This document shows, one piece after another, positions 48,720 to 62,100 of a DNA stretch of 64,000 nucleotides. The stretch covers positions 4,836,001 to 4,900,000 of the forward strand of contig NGZR01000001.1 in NCBI GenBank assembly GCA_002197995.1, read 5' to 3'. The notes beneath the pieces were generated by a model. It worked only from the letters and a program-made list of their open reading frames with translations. It was not told where the DNA came from and searched no databases. How positions within the stretch are numbered: the stretch's first letter is position 1; each line of letters opens with the position of its first letter. Both the position numbers and the translations under genes were made by a program. The stretch comes from Gaeumannomyces sp. JS-464. Taxonomy: Eukaryota > Ascomycota > Sordariomycetes > Magnaporthales > Magnaporthaceae.

Positions 48720-49584
48720 CGCGACGGCTTCTTGGTAGGTGTGAAGTGCTCACTCTTTTCGGGGAGGTCAATCACTCTGAGGAAGAAGGGGCTCAGGTTG
48801 GAGGCGCGGTGGTCGAGGAGTGGTCGAACAACACGGAGAGCGCATGGAGGCGTCTTCGCTTTAATAGAAGCCCGAAACCGCCGCTCGACTCCAGAAGCTC
48901 AAGAAGCGTCATGATGATATCCTTCCACTTCTGTCTGGGAAAATAGGGAATTGCCTTGGTGAATCATGATGAACATAGCTAGAATGCGCTGTGTTGATCT
49001 TCTCAGCAGCCACATGCAGGTTGAACACGATGAATACGACGGATGAAAAAGGCAGTGTGTCGATAGGTGGCTTAGAGCAACCTGGCGATGTCTCGGCATA
49101 GGCTGGCGCAAGTCCAACACTAGTGCGGCTAACGTGTAAAGCAAGCTGCGCTAGCTGGACGAATGCGAAATACGGCGACGGGGGGTGGCGGTGGGTGCAG
49201 TCTTGGCGCGCGTCTTTGCCCACGAATCGCCCTGGCTCAACGTGCTTTGCGTCGCTGAACGTGTGCAAGCCCACGCTTAGCGTACCCGTCTGACATCGGG
49301 CACATTGGAAGCGCGGCCATCTGCCTGCCCAGCCGGGTACACAGCTGGTGGAACATGTCTCGTTCAGATCGTGTTCATGGCGGCCGATGGGAAGCGAACT
49401 ACGCGCCAGGCCTGCAAAGAATATAGCTGTGCTTGTTTGGTGTACTCCACGTGGAGGTAGCAGTAGCAATTTGAAAAAAGCAAGACTCTATGCGATAAAC
49501 AGAGGGGTATCAAAATGAGACTGCACCAGCCAGAAAATTGTTAAGTATATTTTTTACCGGCCATTTACCTCGCCACACAGCTTT
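48720..49584. other. Intergenic region upstream of the serine hydrolase
   Basis: About 865 bp with short ORFs only; presumably the hydrolase promoter and the 3' flank of the next gene. Confidence 0.5.
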
Positions 49585-50633
49585 CTACGCATCCAGCTTG
49601 AGCTTGTACGAGACCTGCGTGTTTGTTTTCCTCTGCGCCGAACCCGTGCTGTTCTTCAAGAAGCAGTTTCCGAAATTGGAGAGGACCGACAGGTCCGCCT
49701 GGAACGAGACGGCGACGCACTCGTTGCGGCCGAGGTTGCGGTTGTACGAGGCGCAGGCCTGCGCGCAGTGGGCGTGGTTGTACACGATGATGCCGAGGAT
49801 GTCGATGCCGGACCCTACCAGGTCCTGCCCGCACAGCGTCTCGAACGAGGACCTCCGCTGGCCGAGGTTGATGTCGAGCGTCGACGCGACGGTGCCGCAG
49901 TCGAAGTCGATGACGCCTTGCGCGGGCGGGACTGGTATCTTCGTCCCGGACCGGCTCGGCGTCGGCGTCGCCTGCGCCTGCGTTGAGCTGCTGTCTGTGG
50001 CACGCACCGACACCGTCGTCGTCACCGTGCTGACAACCGATAGCGTCCCGTTTTGCGATGCTGCAGAGGCCGCGGCAGCCCTGAGAGTTCTCCTGCGTCA
50101 GCATAAATGGAAACTAGTAGCTGCCCAACAAGTACCCACGCATGTCCGACTCACCTTTTGGCGTTCTCAACCGCAATCGAGCCCCCCACGCCGCCACCAA
50201 CCGCGGCAACAACAATGACGATGGCCAGGGCGATCGAGAGGAAGAAGGTCGCCGGCCTCAGCCCCAGGATGCGCAGGCCGTCCTTGTCGCCGCCGCCGCC
50301 GCCGCCGCCTCGCGCGGTCACTTCGTGTGGTGGCGGCGCCGGAGGCAGCGGCCCGAACGCGCCCTGGGTCGTGTACGAGGCCGAGGGCGGCGGCGGGGAG
50401 CTCGAGTGCCAGCCCATCGAAGGAGCCACGGACGCCGGGTAGACGCTTGGGGCGGCGGCGGCGGTGCCGCTGTGCTGGTCCGTCGGGTAGTTCGGGATCG
50501 CGCTGGACGGCGGGGGTGGCGAGTACTGTTGTTGCTGCTGGTGGTGTGGCCAGGGCGCTGCTGCTGCCGCGACGGGGATGGGGCCCGAGACGGGAACGGG
50601 CGCGCCCGAGGGCAGGACGTGGCTTTTTGACAT
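49585..50633 (-). CDS. Single-pass membrane protein with proline-rich N-terminus and Cys-rich apple/PAN-like ectodomain
   Basis: The start used is the ATG at 50633 (MSKSHVLPSG). Upstream in-frame sequence (GYDDKQVCYAEQHDLD), preceded by a CACCACAG acceptor-like site at about 50682, suggests that a spliced first exon may exist. The N-terminus is Pro/Gln/Ser-rich, then a transmembrane helix (FFLSIALAIVIVVAAV) about 135 residues in. An intron at 50093-50154 follows ENAK. The C-terminal ectodomain has a Ser/Thr stalk and a compact Cys-rich module (FDCGTV, LCGQDLVG, YNHAHCAQACASYNR, NECVAVSF, NCFLKN) resembling PAN/apple or WSC-like surface modules. Such type II proteins are common on fungal plasma membranes; ligand unknown. 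The reading frame is intact. Confidence 0.7.
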
Positions 50634-52311
50634 GTCGAGGTCGTGCTGCTCGGCGTAGCACACCTGTTTGTCATCGTAGCCCTGTGGTGTGGTGGTGCCG
50701 CCATGTCGCCCGTCGGTCCGTCCCTGGTGGGCGGAGCAAGGGGTTTTGATGGCTGGATGTTTCGGTCTGCGATGAAGAATTCCCCGTCTCACAGGGATAG
50801 GTGACTAATTATATCCAGAAGCTGTACCGCAGTGAGATGTCGATCGCTGCCTTTGCAGAACAGGCAGGCCAGCCCTAAATGGAACAAGCAGCAGGACGGC
50901 GTCTCGGGAGAGGATGCTTGGTGATCCTGCCTGGGCACATCAGGCGCAGACGACGGGCGGGAGAAGTGACCAACGGCCTGGGCCAAGCAGAGCAGCCGGG
51001 GCCCGGGGTTGATCAAATATCTCCCTGGACTCATCCTCCCAGAAGGGACGAGACGGCATCGTGTTGCGGGAAATTGATCGATCTGCCTCGCATGGCCAGG
51101 GCCCTTCCACGTCCCACTCGGGTGCAGCAGTAGCGGTGGTGCAGGGGAGGAGGCCGTGGTGGTGAGCCGCCATGGTGCCAAAAGGTCAGCGCTTGGCTGG
51201 AACCAAGCCTTCGGCCCCCGAGACCACGGCTACGCGCCCCCTCCAACGAGCAGGCGGGAGCACGCGGCTGCCCGGATTGGCAGACGACTGCTGGGGGCAG
51301 ACGAAATTGCGTGCTGGGCGCAGGAGCCAAGGTCAGCAAACAGGCTCCATCTGACTCGGATGGGGGCACTGGCCGGGGGCATACCCGCCTGGGAGATCTC
51401 TCCATGCCACCCGATTTGGTCGTGGATACCACGCTAAAGAGATAGAAGAGGAAAAAAAAAAATATATATTCGAGTGCGAGCTCCTCGGACTTTTCGCACC
51501 TCCCCCTGCAAATATTGACGCCGTCCCCGCCCCGCGCGCAACGGCGAATGATTTCCCTGGCTATGCAGTTATCAATCTGATAACGGGGACTTCGGTTTTG
51601 GTGTGTTGAATGCTGTATATACGGCCGGTTGGATGTCGACTTACAACGTTGCCTCCTGTCATTGAATGTTAGCTAGGCATTGCTTCTGCGTACCCAGACA
51701 CCCAATCAATGTGCCTTGCGGGAACGGACGGCGTCTACCCGTCAGTGGAGGCCATGCAGGCGGTGGCGCTATTCCAGGGACAGACGGGATCGTCCTTTTG
51801 TGCTCCCACATCAGATCCCAAATCCTGGCGCTTGATTTGCGGTAGGGTCGTAGCTAGCCGAGGGTGGAGCCCGGGAGGACGGCGTATAAAAACCAAAATA
51901 AAACAAAACAAAGATTAAAAGGATGCACTCTGCAATGGATGCCATCTGGTGTAGCCTCCCCAGTTGATCTGAACTTAAAAACGCTTGGAAGGGGTCGAAT
52001 AAATGAACGAAATAAATTTGGACTTGGCATGTCTATGTAGATGATTTGTATGCAAGCTGTCCGGCAACCCCGCAAGAGACGATCTCATGCTCGAGGCGAA
52101 AGACGAAAATGGCTGGTACAAGCAGCAAAATCCAAACAAAGATTCAAAGATGTGTCCCGCTCGCCCACCCACGCTCCAGAGAGAGGCCCCAAAGGCCCCG
52201 ATGCAATAATGATAAAACGGAAGAAAATGATAAAGGCTACGTCGCAAATGCTTTGTTGATTTTTCCTGTCATGCGTTAAACCGGCCGTGAAAAGGATGGG
52301 TGGTTTGGTTT
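50634..52311. other. Intergenic region, includes 5' flank of the PAN-like gene
   Basis: About 1.7 kb with no recognisable gene. A possible upstream coding exon of the PAN-like protein lies at its left edge. An A-rich/TATATA stretch occurs at 51449-51470. Confidence 0.45.
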
Positions 52312-54083
52312 TCAGTACACGCCGCCTCTCATCATCTGCCTCGTCGATTTGTAGACCAGCTTTGGCATGACCTCGTAATCGTCGTCGATAGAATCGTCCA
52401 CCTCGAGCTTGCCGCCCTTGTCCAATGGCGCTACTGGGGCAGGGACAAGAGTTGGTGGCGCCGGTTCGGTCTCTTTGGATGTGTCTGCGGGCGAAGGGGA
52501 CCGCGGCGGCGTCGGGGCTGTTGACACAGCCACAGGCAAGGGGGCCGGGGAAAGGGCCGTCCCCGGCGGTGCCGTCCCGGTCTTTTTGACCGGCTCGCGC
52601 CGCATCGAAGGCAGCCGGTACGAGCGGCCCTTGGCGGCCGCCTCCTGGAGCGCCAGGTCCTCGGCCGAGGGCCCTTCCTTGAGCTTGCGCTCGAGCTCGG
52701 CGGCCGCCAGCTCCTTGGTCTCGGCGAGCCGGCTCTTGACCTTTGTGATCTCCTCGTCGCAGTCGCCGTCGCGCAGGAACTGGTGGGCCGCCCGCTCGCA
52801 CGTCGACTGCACGAACTCGAGCCCCTTATCCAGCGTGTCGAACGCGCTGGCGGCCGGGCCCCCCGACATCATGTTCGCGCCGGGCCCGCCCGCCACCGCC
52901 GATGACAGACCGGCGCTGCCGCCGTAGGGGCCCCGTGCCGAGGCCCTGGCGAACGACGGCCTCAGCATGGCCGCACCGCCAGGACCCAGCCGCGATCTGG
53001 CGTGCATCTGCCTCGTGCTGATGTACTTGAGCGGCGGCAGCTCCTCCTCGTCGCCGTCGCCGTCCCCTTCCCTCTTCTGCGCCGCCGGCTCTATCGCCGC
53101 CACCGTGGGCGGCGTCGCGGCGGGCGTCGTGACGCTCGGCAGCGGTGTGGGGTCGGCGGCCAGCATTGGCCCGTCGTCAGCCTTGAGCTCGCCGTCTTGG
53201 TCGTCGTCGTCGTCGTCGTCGTCGCTGTACCCGTTCATCTCAAGCTCGGCCATGCGCTTGATGTGGGCGACCTTAGCGGCCGTCTTGGCCTTGCGCATCA
53301 GGTTCCGCGAGCCCGAGACGAACTTGACGAGCTCCTCAAAGAAGCTCTGCACGTAGCTGTCATAGTATACCAGTACCATGTTCTTGCTCCGGTAAGTCAC
53401 CGCCGCGCCCTCGGCTGAGATGACCGAGTCGGACCGTATCCTTTTGCGCACAAGCGCCCGTGCCCGCGCCCTGGTGGCCTCTATGAGCTCCGTATCGGTA
53501 GCTTGTTTCTGCGGTAGGGATATGCCATTGCCGAGTGGCTGTGGTGGTGAGGGGCTGCTGTCGTGGTCGTGGTCGTTGTCGTGGCCCCAGGCGGCTCTGC
53601 GGCGGGTGCTGGTGATGACGGTGTGGCTTGTGTTTGTGTTCTTGTTGCGGCTATTGCTTCTGGATCTGCTGCTAAGCTTAATGCTGCGGGCGCTGGTGTG
53701 GGCGTCGGAGTGACATCAGAAGCGACCAGGCCAGGGCTCGGAGTCGGAGTTGTTCCCGCGCCTTCATTTTCCGGTGTCAGATGCCGGTCCGCGGGCTCGT
53801 CGGTCGGCCTTAGGAGGGATTCGGTCGACCCCTTGTTCCTCAGGGACTTTATCGAGTGGATAGACCGTGAGTCGTCGGCGGGTGATGGAGAGTTCGCCTC
53901 GGCGAACTTGGCCAGCTCGATCTGGCGCTGTTCGATCTGGCCGCTGAGTTCCTCGAGGCGCCTCACCCAGTCTGGAATGTTGGCTGAAAGATTCTTGAGC
54001 GCGTCCATGGCCAATTCATCTGGATCTTCCGGTCTGGCGATTCTTGTGGAAGGAATCTTGAAAGAAGGGGTGATGGCGGCCAC
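52312..54083 (-). CDS. Conserved fungal protein of unknown function with repeated STRQM motif
   Basis: The reading is open from about 54083 (VAAITPSFKIPS); the true start is probably upstream, perhaps in a small exon, because the first in-frame ATG (54008) falls inside conserved sequence (MDALKNLSANIPDWVRRLEEL). A coiled coil (LSGQIEQRQIELAKF) and a low-complexity Thr/Pro region follow. The frame changes near 53570, where homology continues (LIEATRARARALVRKRIRSD). A conserved core reads MVLVYYDSYVQSFFEELVKF and SGSRNLMRKAKTAAKVAHIK, then an Asp run (53205-53230). KYISTRQMHAR in the middle and VYKSTRQMMRG at the C-terminus repeat one motif. I recall similar proteins across filamentous ascomycetes, but none with a known function. 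Confidence 0.65.
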
Positions 54084-57000
54084 GCTAGGTTGCCTCCACC
54101 TAACGCGCGCGCCTCCAAAGCAGGAGGAGGGTCGAGGGGAATGGCCGCGCGCTCGCCCGTTAGCGGGTGCCACGAGGTATCCAGGTCGCAAGGCCACGCG
54201 CAAGAGCCAGAAGTAAAAGCAGCGCTAAAGCATCGGCCAGGAACTAGGCGCAAGTCAAATTCGGGGATCTGGCTATTCTGGTGACGGGAGCTGCTTCGGA
54301 GGCTACCCAGCGACTCTGACGGCCGTCAGGGGTGTGGTGGGTGCTCGCGCTGCTGGTGAGGTCCGTTCGATTGGTGTCCTTGCCCGTCACTTCGTTACGT
54401 TACCGTCCTTGCTTCTGTTTGCTGAGATCTAGATGGCGAGGACGAGATCACGCGATTGGTGGTCGTGTGGTCGATGTGCTCAGTGCAATGACGGACGGGC
54501 TGCGGACTCGTCGGCTGGGCAAGACGGAGCTTTCCTCAATTGCGGTCTAGACTGATCGGCCAGTAGTCTGTGTGCACGGTGGCCAAAGGGGTACCTACCC
54601 GGCTGGCTCGGAAGGAGGCGAACAAGAAGGTCGGTCGGTTGTTGATTGCGCGGGTTGCAGAGGCCGCCACCACAGGTCAGAAGAGGACGAGGGCTCGAGG
54701 GACAAACAAAGATTTGGACATCAACAAGGACATGAGACGGAAAGCCAAACAGCAAATAGCAAAGGGGACAAGGCGAAATAAAAAAGCAAAGAGACCAAAA
54801 AGAAGGAGGATGGCTACCTGTCACAGGCATATGGCTGTGGGGGAGCAGCCGTCGTGGGCTAATTTGCCTGCCCCGGGGCTGACCAGTCCCTGCTTGCTGA
54901 AGTGCAGCAAGTTGAGCTAACACGAAAAGGTGGAACGAAACTTGCAGCGGAGAGCAGGTGGCCTTGTCAACAGCCGCCGTCTTCCCAACACGGCCCTGGT
55001 GGGACCATCATCAGCCAGACAGGGTAGCGAAAGAATTTCCGCTTTTTTTCCCTTTCTCCTTCTTTCCTTCTCTCTTCGTCTCCAATTCTTCTGTCAGATC
55101 CATGTGGGTTCTCCCTCGTAGCCATGGAAATGACCGGGCCGTGTGCTTCCAAGGATGCTCCATTCTGCTTGCTCGGAGCGCCCTCCGGATGAAGGCGCCT
55201 TTGCCCCTTTACCCCTGCAAGGAATCAATTGGCGCAATTTTGACGCGCGACGGGGACGAGTGAACGGACCAAAGCCGTGCTCTACACAGCAAGGGAAGCT
55301 AGTCGCAGACCGCATCCACCGTCACCCAATGTACAGGCCCCCAGTGCGTTGCTTCAGGTGCAACCATCTGCTGCATGGTGTCGGCCTGCGTGTCCTCATC
55401 GACCCCCTCCGCCTTCTGCTGCAAGGACAGCTAGCCAACTGTCAGACGGGGGACCTAGCACGTCGGCGGTGACGACGGCATGCTGCCCTCCGGCCCCGCT
55501 GCTACCCCGGCTGGCTGCATCTCCGTCTCTTTTCCTTTGACCAGGGCTTGCTACTGGCCCAGCCTGCCCGTGGAAGTGAGGTGAGGAAACAGAGACATGG
55601 CAACGGGCCGCATGCTAGTCTTGCTGGCAAAAGGCGCGCGTGACATGATGCAGGTCCTGCATGAGTTTCTTTCAGGCTTGACAGCGCTGGTGGGTGACAA
55701 AGAGTGGAGGGCGGGTGGGTGGTTAGAGAGTGCCAGCACTCGGACCGCCCAGGCCCAAGTCCAATGCCAAGCCGACCATGAGGTGAAAGCAACAGCATGT
55801 AAGTGGATCGGCAGCGGCCCGAGATTTCTTACCGTCAAAAACACGCCGGCGGTCGAGGTCTCCCCTGTGCTTCAGACCAACAGCACACCAGAACCCACTT
55901 CGTCTAGGGAGGACCCTACACACACAGAGCACAGAGAGGCATGGCCTCGCCTTTGCCGCCCAAGCCCCCCAGCCTGTCCAGAGGCGTGCGCTCTGTCGGG
56001 CCTAGACTCTACACGGCCGGCGACATCAGCCGATTCTGGGTGGAAACCAGGATGGATGGTAGGAATCTGGTGTCAGATGAAATGTTTATTGCGGCGGACG
56101 GACTGCGTGCAAAAGCAACTCCAGCTCCGAGGGCTAAATACTCGATGGCGAGAGCACTAGCCGCCCGCCCACGCAATATCGTTCAAAACCGCATCGGGGA
56201 AGGTCGTCGGAAACGAAGCCGGAAGAGCTAGGTAGGACTCGCCCGCCGCTTATGGCTTCCATATCAGGAACGCCTTCACTTGCAAGTTTGTTTGCTCGAC
56301 TTCCAAGTCCCCTCACCGCCGTGGTCGGCAATTGCGAGAGCAAGCAGCTCTTTAGCTACTCGAGTCTTAAGACTCATTCATAAAGAGGCGTCGACCGTTG
56401 CCAAACGCACTGATTCGGGTGTCCGGAGCCTACTGTGACACCCACTGTTTCCAAGCTGTCCGTCGTCGGTTCAGCATGCCCACCAGGGCCTCTCGTCCGT
56501 CAGTCGTCGTCATCTGGCAAATCATTGACTTTCTGCGGCTGCATCAACACCTCCGCTTTTTCCTTCCTCGATGGAGGACAAGGATAGATGATATCTCGTG
56601 AGTTGCTTTCCGTGTTTGGTTGCGTGCAGCCATGCGGGAGACGGCAAGCGCGGCGCCGCCATTGGACCACCATGGAACGTGAGCGGCCGGGCTTGATAAA
56701 TATGACAAGCTCGAAGGTGAGAAAAAGAGGGGTAGAAAATATGCCATCCAACACAAAATTTCTGCCTCTTCCTGTACCGCGGGCTTGCCTTCCACGTAAT
56801 CGAAAGGAAAACCTCCATAATCAGTGGGCTGGCGCATCCCGAGACGGTAATTATGTCGACATCTCAGCGGACCAGACTGCACCTCCGGTTGCTCCGTGCG
56901 GCTGCAGAGACGGGTTACCGTTACCCTTTTGAGCAAAGATGGGCGGACGCTGGCGTCCTGCATGACGGCAGTTAATTTGTGTGAAGCATTGGAGGGAGAT

Positions 57001-59111
57001 AGCATCCGTGGCTATCCACCCAACCTGATTGCCCTCCCTCCCCGGCCCCTTCTTAGATCGACGGGATGTCAGGGCTGATATTGTTGATCCATCACGCACT
57101 ATCGGTGTACTTGGCTCTGAGCTGCTACTATCCCAGACTTGCGAATGCCCCAAAAGGGGACGAAACAGGCTGTTTTCGTTTTGGAGCCCTTCGGTGAGCA
57201 TTGTGTCAACAGTCCTCGGCATTCCAACTCTCCGCTGTTGCTGCAGTTGGACTCTCTCGTCTACTGGCCAACTACTATCTGCTTGCTTGGGTGACAGCTG
57301 CACTACGGAAGCCACCGGCAGATCGCTGTTCTTGGATCGACAGGCCGGAGACAACCCCTCCAATGTATCACCAGCCGAGACCCAAGAACGATGCAAATTC
57401 AGACTGGCCCCGAGGCCCCTAGCCATGCACTATAAGAACCGGCATTAAGGGGAGGCGGGGAGACGATTCGATGGGGGAAAGCTCTCTTTGCCAACGTGGG
57501 ATGACACCGCCCACACGTGGCCGGGCGGGGTGCTTTGTGGTCTGATTCGTCTCCGCCGTGTCCGGGCGACTCCCTATTGCGGACCTCGCCCCGGCCGCCT
57601 TTTTTTGTTGTTGTTCTTCTTGGCTATGGCTATGGGATCGAGCGAGGCTGGCCTGAAAAAAAAAAAAAAAATGAAACGAAAAGAGCATGCAGATGCAGAG
57701 AGACCAAGACTTGCGATAAGGGCCAGCCTACTGCCGCGTGAAGTCTCGGCGCGGGCATCTGATACCATTCCATGGCAAGTTCCGTCTGTCGTACCCAAGG
57801 ATGCTCCGTCTCGAATGGGCCGAGGAGGAGAGAACGAGGGCCCGAGCCCGGATTGCTGCCGCAACCATGTGCCGCCAAGAATTAAAGTTTGTGGCAACCG
57901 AGCCAGTTCACCCACACATTTGATGTCTGCCCCAATGTCAAGGCCCTGTTTGGTTGTGCTCGCTGCATTGTGGCCACCTGCGTCGGCCACTGTACATACC
58001 CTTGATGCAAAGCCCAGCAGATGTGGTTGGGCTGGTTTGGTTGATTGTCAGAATGTCCGGTTTCACGACATGGATGTCCAGCAATCCATACAAGTGCTTG
58101 GCGGGCCGCGACAGGAGGGGTGAAAGCAAGATAAGAAAGAGGCTTTCCTCACCGCCGATTGGCTCGGCATGCTGTTCGGAGCTGGCTCCGCGTTGCCTGT
58201 CCAAACCACAGGAATGGCGGTTTCCTTCGCCCGCGTAGAAGCCGGTCGCAATTCGAGACCAAGCCTGTTTTGATGCCGTGACCGCCGTCCCTTCTCGAGC
58301 ACCTCTCGTCGTGTTTTTTTTCTTTTTTTCTCTCGGGCCTCAGCCAAGCCTGTCCCACACAAGAGCCGTCAGGGGGACCTTGGAATGGGCCGCGGACTTC
58401 TCCGTAAAACGTCCGTCCGTAAAGGGAAATTCTCCGATGTAGCAGTCAATCAAGCGGGCGGGCAAACGAACTGGACTGCGGACATCTTGGAAATAATAGA
58501 ATTGGTCGCTTTTGGAGGGGCTGTAAGCTTTCCCATTGGGCGAAGCATTGCTAAAATTGGGATTACATGGTGGGAATTCTCCCCGAATTTGCGGGATTTG
58601 TGGATTCTCGTATACGCCTAAAGAGGCTAGACGAAATCGTTGTTTGCCAGCCCAGTCGATGCAGTCGGGCAAATATGGTCCTGCTCGCCTGGAACCCTGC
58701 CTCGGCTCTGGAGATCAAGGCTGTTTTGAAAAGAGAAGACGAAATCGTTCCGGGTCTTGTCAAGGTTTGATGGGGCGAGGGGGCTTGACTCGGTTTCTAT
58801 CAGTAGCCCAAGCAGGCAAGAAGAGCCGACGGCGAAAATGATGAGTTTCGAACAAAATGCAACCTGAAGCCAAATGTCTAGAGGTGAAGAAATAAGGCGA
58901 GGAAAGGAGGCCTCCTCTGGTCATCTCTGTGGTGCGGCAATATGCCTGCCTACTACTGTGTAGTCCAGCGCTTGCATTTGCACTTTGAGTGAGAGCTGAA
59001 TGCAGCCGACTTTGTGGTTGCCATTGAATCTAGCCCTTAAATTGGCCGGATGAGTGCTGGACGAGATGCCGAATGCACCTGGCATATTCGTCATGCAATC
59101 CCAGCCCTGTC
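54084..59111. other. 5-kb region without recognisable genes
   Basis: ORFs are all short and unconvincing on both strands. Includes pyrimidine-rich and A/T homopolymer tracts (e.g. A run 57655-57671). Its left edge probably holds the first exon and promoter of the STRQM-motif gene. No RNA gene identified. Confidence 0.45.
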
Positions 59112-62100
59112 CTAGTCCAGTCCAAGCTGTCCCACGAGCGCCCTGATCTCCGCCTTGTCGGCAGTTCCCCAGTCCACGCCCTTGAGTTTCTCGGCCGGCC
59201 CTGCCTGCGTACCGGTGGTGCCGTCGCCGCCGCCAGGAGCCGAGGCCGACTCGGCCGACTCGGCCGAAAGCAGGACCCACAGCTCGTCGACCACCACCGT
59301 CCGGACTCGTGGCCAGGGGTGTAGCATGAGGGCCCCGAGCCGCCGGCGCGCCTCCTTGATGCCCTCTTCTTTCTTTTGCTCAGGCTGGGGCGTCTCCGAC
59401 TCTTGATCCTGCTGACCCTGCTCTTCCTCATTCTCTTCCGCCTCAACCTCTCCCGGCTCCTGCTCCCCTTGTTGGTATTGCTGCTGCTGCTGCTGCTGCT
59501 GCATCCCCGCGATTGCGCCATATACTCGCACACAAGCCTCAAGCTTGCGCACGTTGCCCGACTTGTATCCGCACCGCTGCACTGACAGGCAAAGCGCCTT
59601 GTAGTCGACGACGCTGCAGCGCTGGAAGAGCCCGACGTGAAACAGGAAGGCCACAATGGACAGCGTCGGCACCACGATGCGGTCATGCTGCTGCTGCTGT
59701 TGCTGCTGCCCCTGCACTGGACGAGCAGAGGTAGGGGTTGATTGTGGGGGCGAGGGAGAAGTGGCCGAAGAGTAGTGTTTGAGGTTGCGCACGAGCGCGC
59801 CGCACGCCCTGTCCAGGTTCGCGCGCGAGCGGGCGCAGTAGGCCGACAGGGCGGCCCGCCCGGCGATGACGAGCTCCTCGTGGCCCGCGTCCGCCGACGT
59901 CACGTACCCCGCCATCAGCTCCTCCATCCACCGGCCCGGGTCGCGGCAGGCCGGCCCAGAGACAATCGGGAGCATATGATCATCGGCAGCCGTGAGCAGG
60001 TTCGGAGGAAGCGGTAGTACTTTCTCGACGAGTAGGTCGACTTGCGAAGGTCCGAGGCAACCCTGCGCGTCATGTTCTGTCAGAGCCGTCTGTGGCAGGG
60101 GCGGAGAGCCCTTGGAGTGTGGTACCACGGGGTGGGCCTGAGGAGACGACTTTGCGTGTGGGGGACATACCGTGTATTCAAGGTCAAAGCGAGCGTCATC
60201 TGCGCCTCCGCCCGCACCTTGTCGAGCTTCTCCGCGGCAAGTCGCAAGATCCGAAGGAAAAGAGCCGAGACGGCCGTGTCGACGGCATCATCCTCGCCAC
60301 CACCATCGGCACCGGGGGCTGTCAACATCGTCTCCCAGAGCGCTCTGGTCGCCTTGATGGCCTGGAGCCGCACTTTTGACCCGACGTCACCCCTGGCGGT
60401 CGTCGTGTAGTCGTCCAGCCCCTCAGTGACGAGGCCGAGAAGATCCGTCATGTTCTCTCGCAGCACGTCGCTCCCCGTGAGGCTCTGCAGGATCGCGACC
60501 CGCGTGTCCGTCTTACGGTCGCTCGACCACCGGTCCAGGATAGGCTTGCAGATCAGCTGCCTCCTCAAAGAGTGACCGCCGCTGCCACCATCTTCCGGAG
60601 ACGATACCGTCGCGACGGTCTCGAGGCGAGAGACAATAGGGTACGCCATGGCGACGGCGAAGAAGTATCCTGTGCCGACGCCGGACCGCGTCGTGGTGGG
60701 ATTCTGCCGCAGGAGACGGGCCCATTGGCCGACTAGCTGCCTCCTACTCTTGATTGCGCCCGAGCTCTCGTTCTCGCAGAATACCAGTAGGACTAGCGAT
60801 GCGGCTGAGGCCGCGGCTATGACCTCCTCTTCAGTACGGGCCAGCCAGTCATCGACAGCCCTCTGAGAAACGGCTAGCAGCTCATCAAAGGCTTGGCCGC
60901 GCTTGGAATTGGCCCCGGCCTGGTCTAGGGCGCGGAGAAGACTTGAGAGACTGGCCTGGATGGAGGTGTACGAGACGATGTGCGCCCCAGGCAGCAGCTT
61001 ATTTTCAGGGCCGTATCCCAAAGTCGCTGCCTGGAAGACTGGAAAACATGAAGTTATGAGTAGGCTTCCGGCCTCGGCGATGAGCTCCGGGTGACGGAAC
61101 ACCGTGGCCAGGCAGATCTCTAGGACTCGTGTGAGGCCGGGTATTATCGCCGTGTTGACGAGGTGCGTGAGATGGTCCGGGGTGATAGGCGTCAGCGCCA
61201 CGGCGGCTTCCCCACTCGGGCCAGCTCGACCGCTGATTGGGCCGGTAAGCTCGGGGACTACATCTAGGACGGCAGCGAGACACAGCAACAGGCCGTGCCG
61301 CTCCTCGACCCGCCGCTTCTCGAGGCCTTGGAGGCGCCGGAATAGCGTCTCGAGAGCAGACGCGAGTCGACTGAGACGGCTATCCCCTACGCCAAGGCCA
61401 TCATTAGCTGCCGTTGTTGGAGCATTAGGAACAGCTGTGGACGCAGTCTGGGCGGTGACAGTAGCAGCTAATTCATGCACAACAGCACCGAACGTCGAGC
61501 CGGCTACCCTCCTCGCAGCCGCGTCGCCGTCGCCAACGCCGCGCCAGCCCAGCAGAGCGTTGAGCACGGCCTCGCCGTACTGGGTCCCAGACAGGCGGGC
61601 GGCCTCCACCGACACTTGGCTGGCGGCACGCGAGCGGAGGGCCACGGTGTGATAGTCGACCGCCTGCACAAGCCAGATGCCCTGCTCGACCGTGTCTGGG
61701 TGTCGTCCAACCAGTTCCTGGAGAGCCGCTGATGCGCCTCGTCGGATGTTGCCCGAGGGGTCCAACGAAGCCGCCACCGTCAGCTCGGTGGCGAGGATCT
61801 GCAGGACGGAGGTCGGAGTGGACGTCGATACCGACAAGCTGCTGCCGCCGCTGCTGCCGTTGGACACTGCGTCGAAAATTCCTGTATTTACGGCGAGTAG
61901 CTCTGATGTCGTGTAGCGCCTAGCCAGTGCCCAAATGCCAAAGCAGGAGGCATCGCGGACGTTGGTACCGATAGAAGCTCCTGAGGGGCCGCGGCGTTCG
62001 AATGAGAGGCCAGTAATGAGGGCGCGAATGATGGATGCGAGACTAGCCGCCGGTGGCGATCGTCGATAGAGAAGGTGTGAGAGGGATAACATTAGGCCAT

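Noticed and set aside
61104..61652. 182-residue plus-strand ORF
   Set aside because: Antisense shadow of the cofactor D HEAT repeats.
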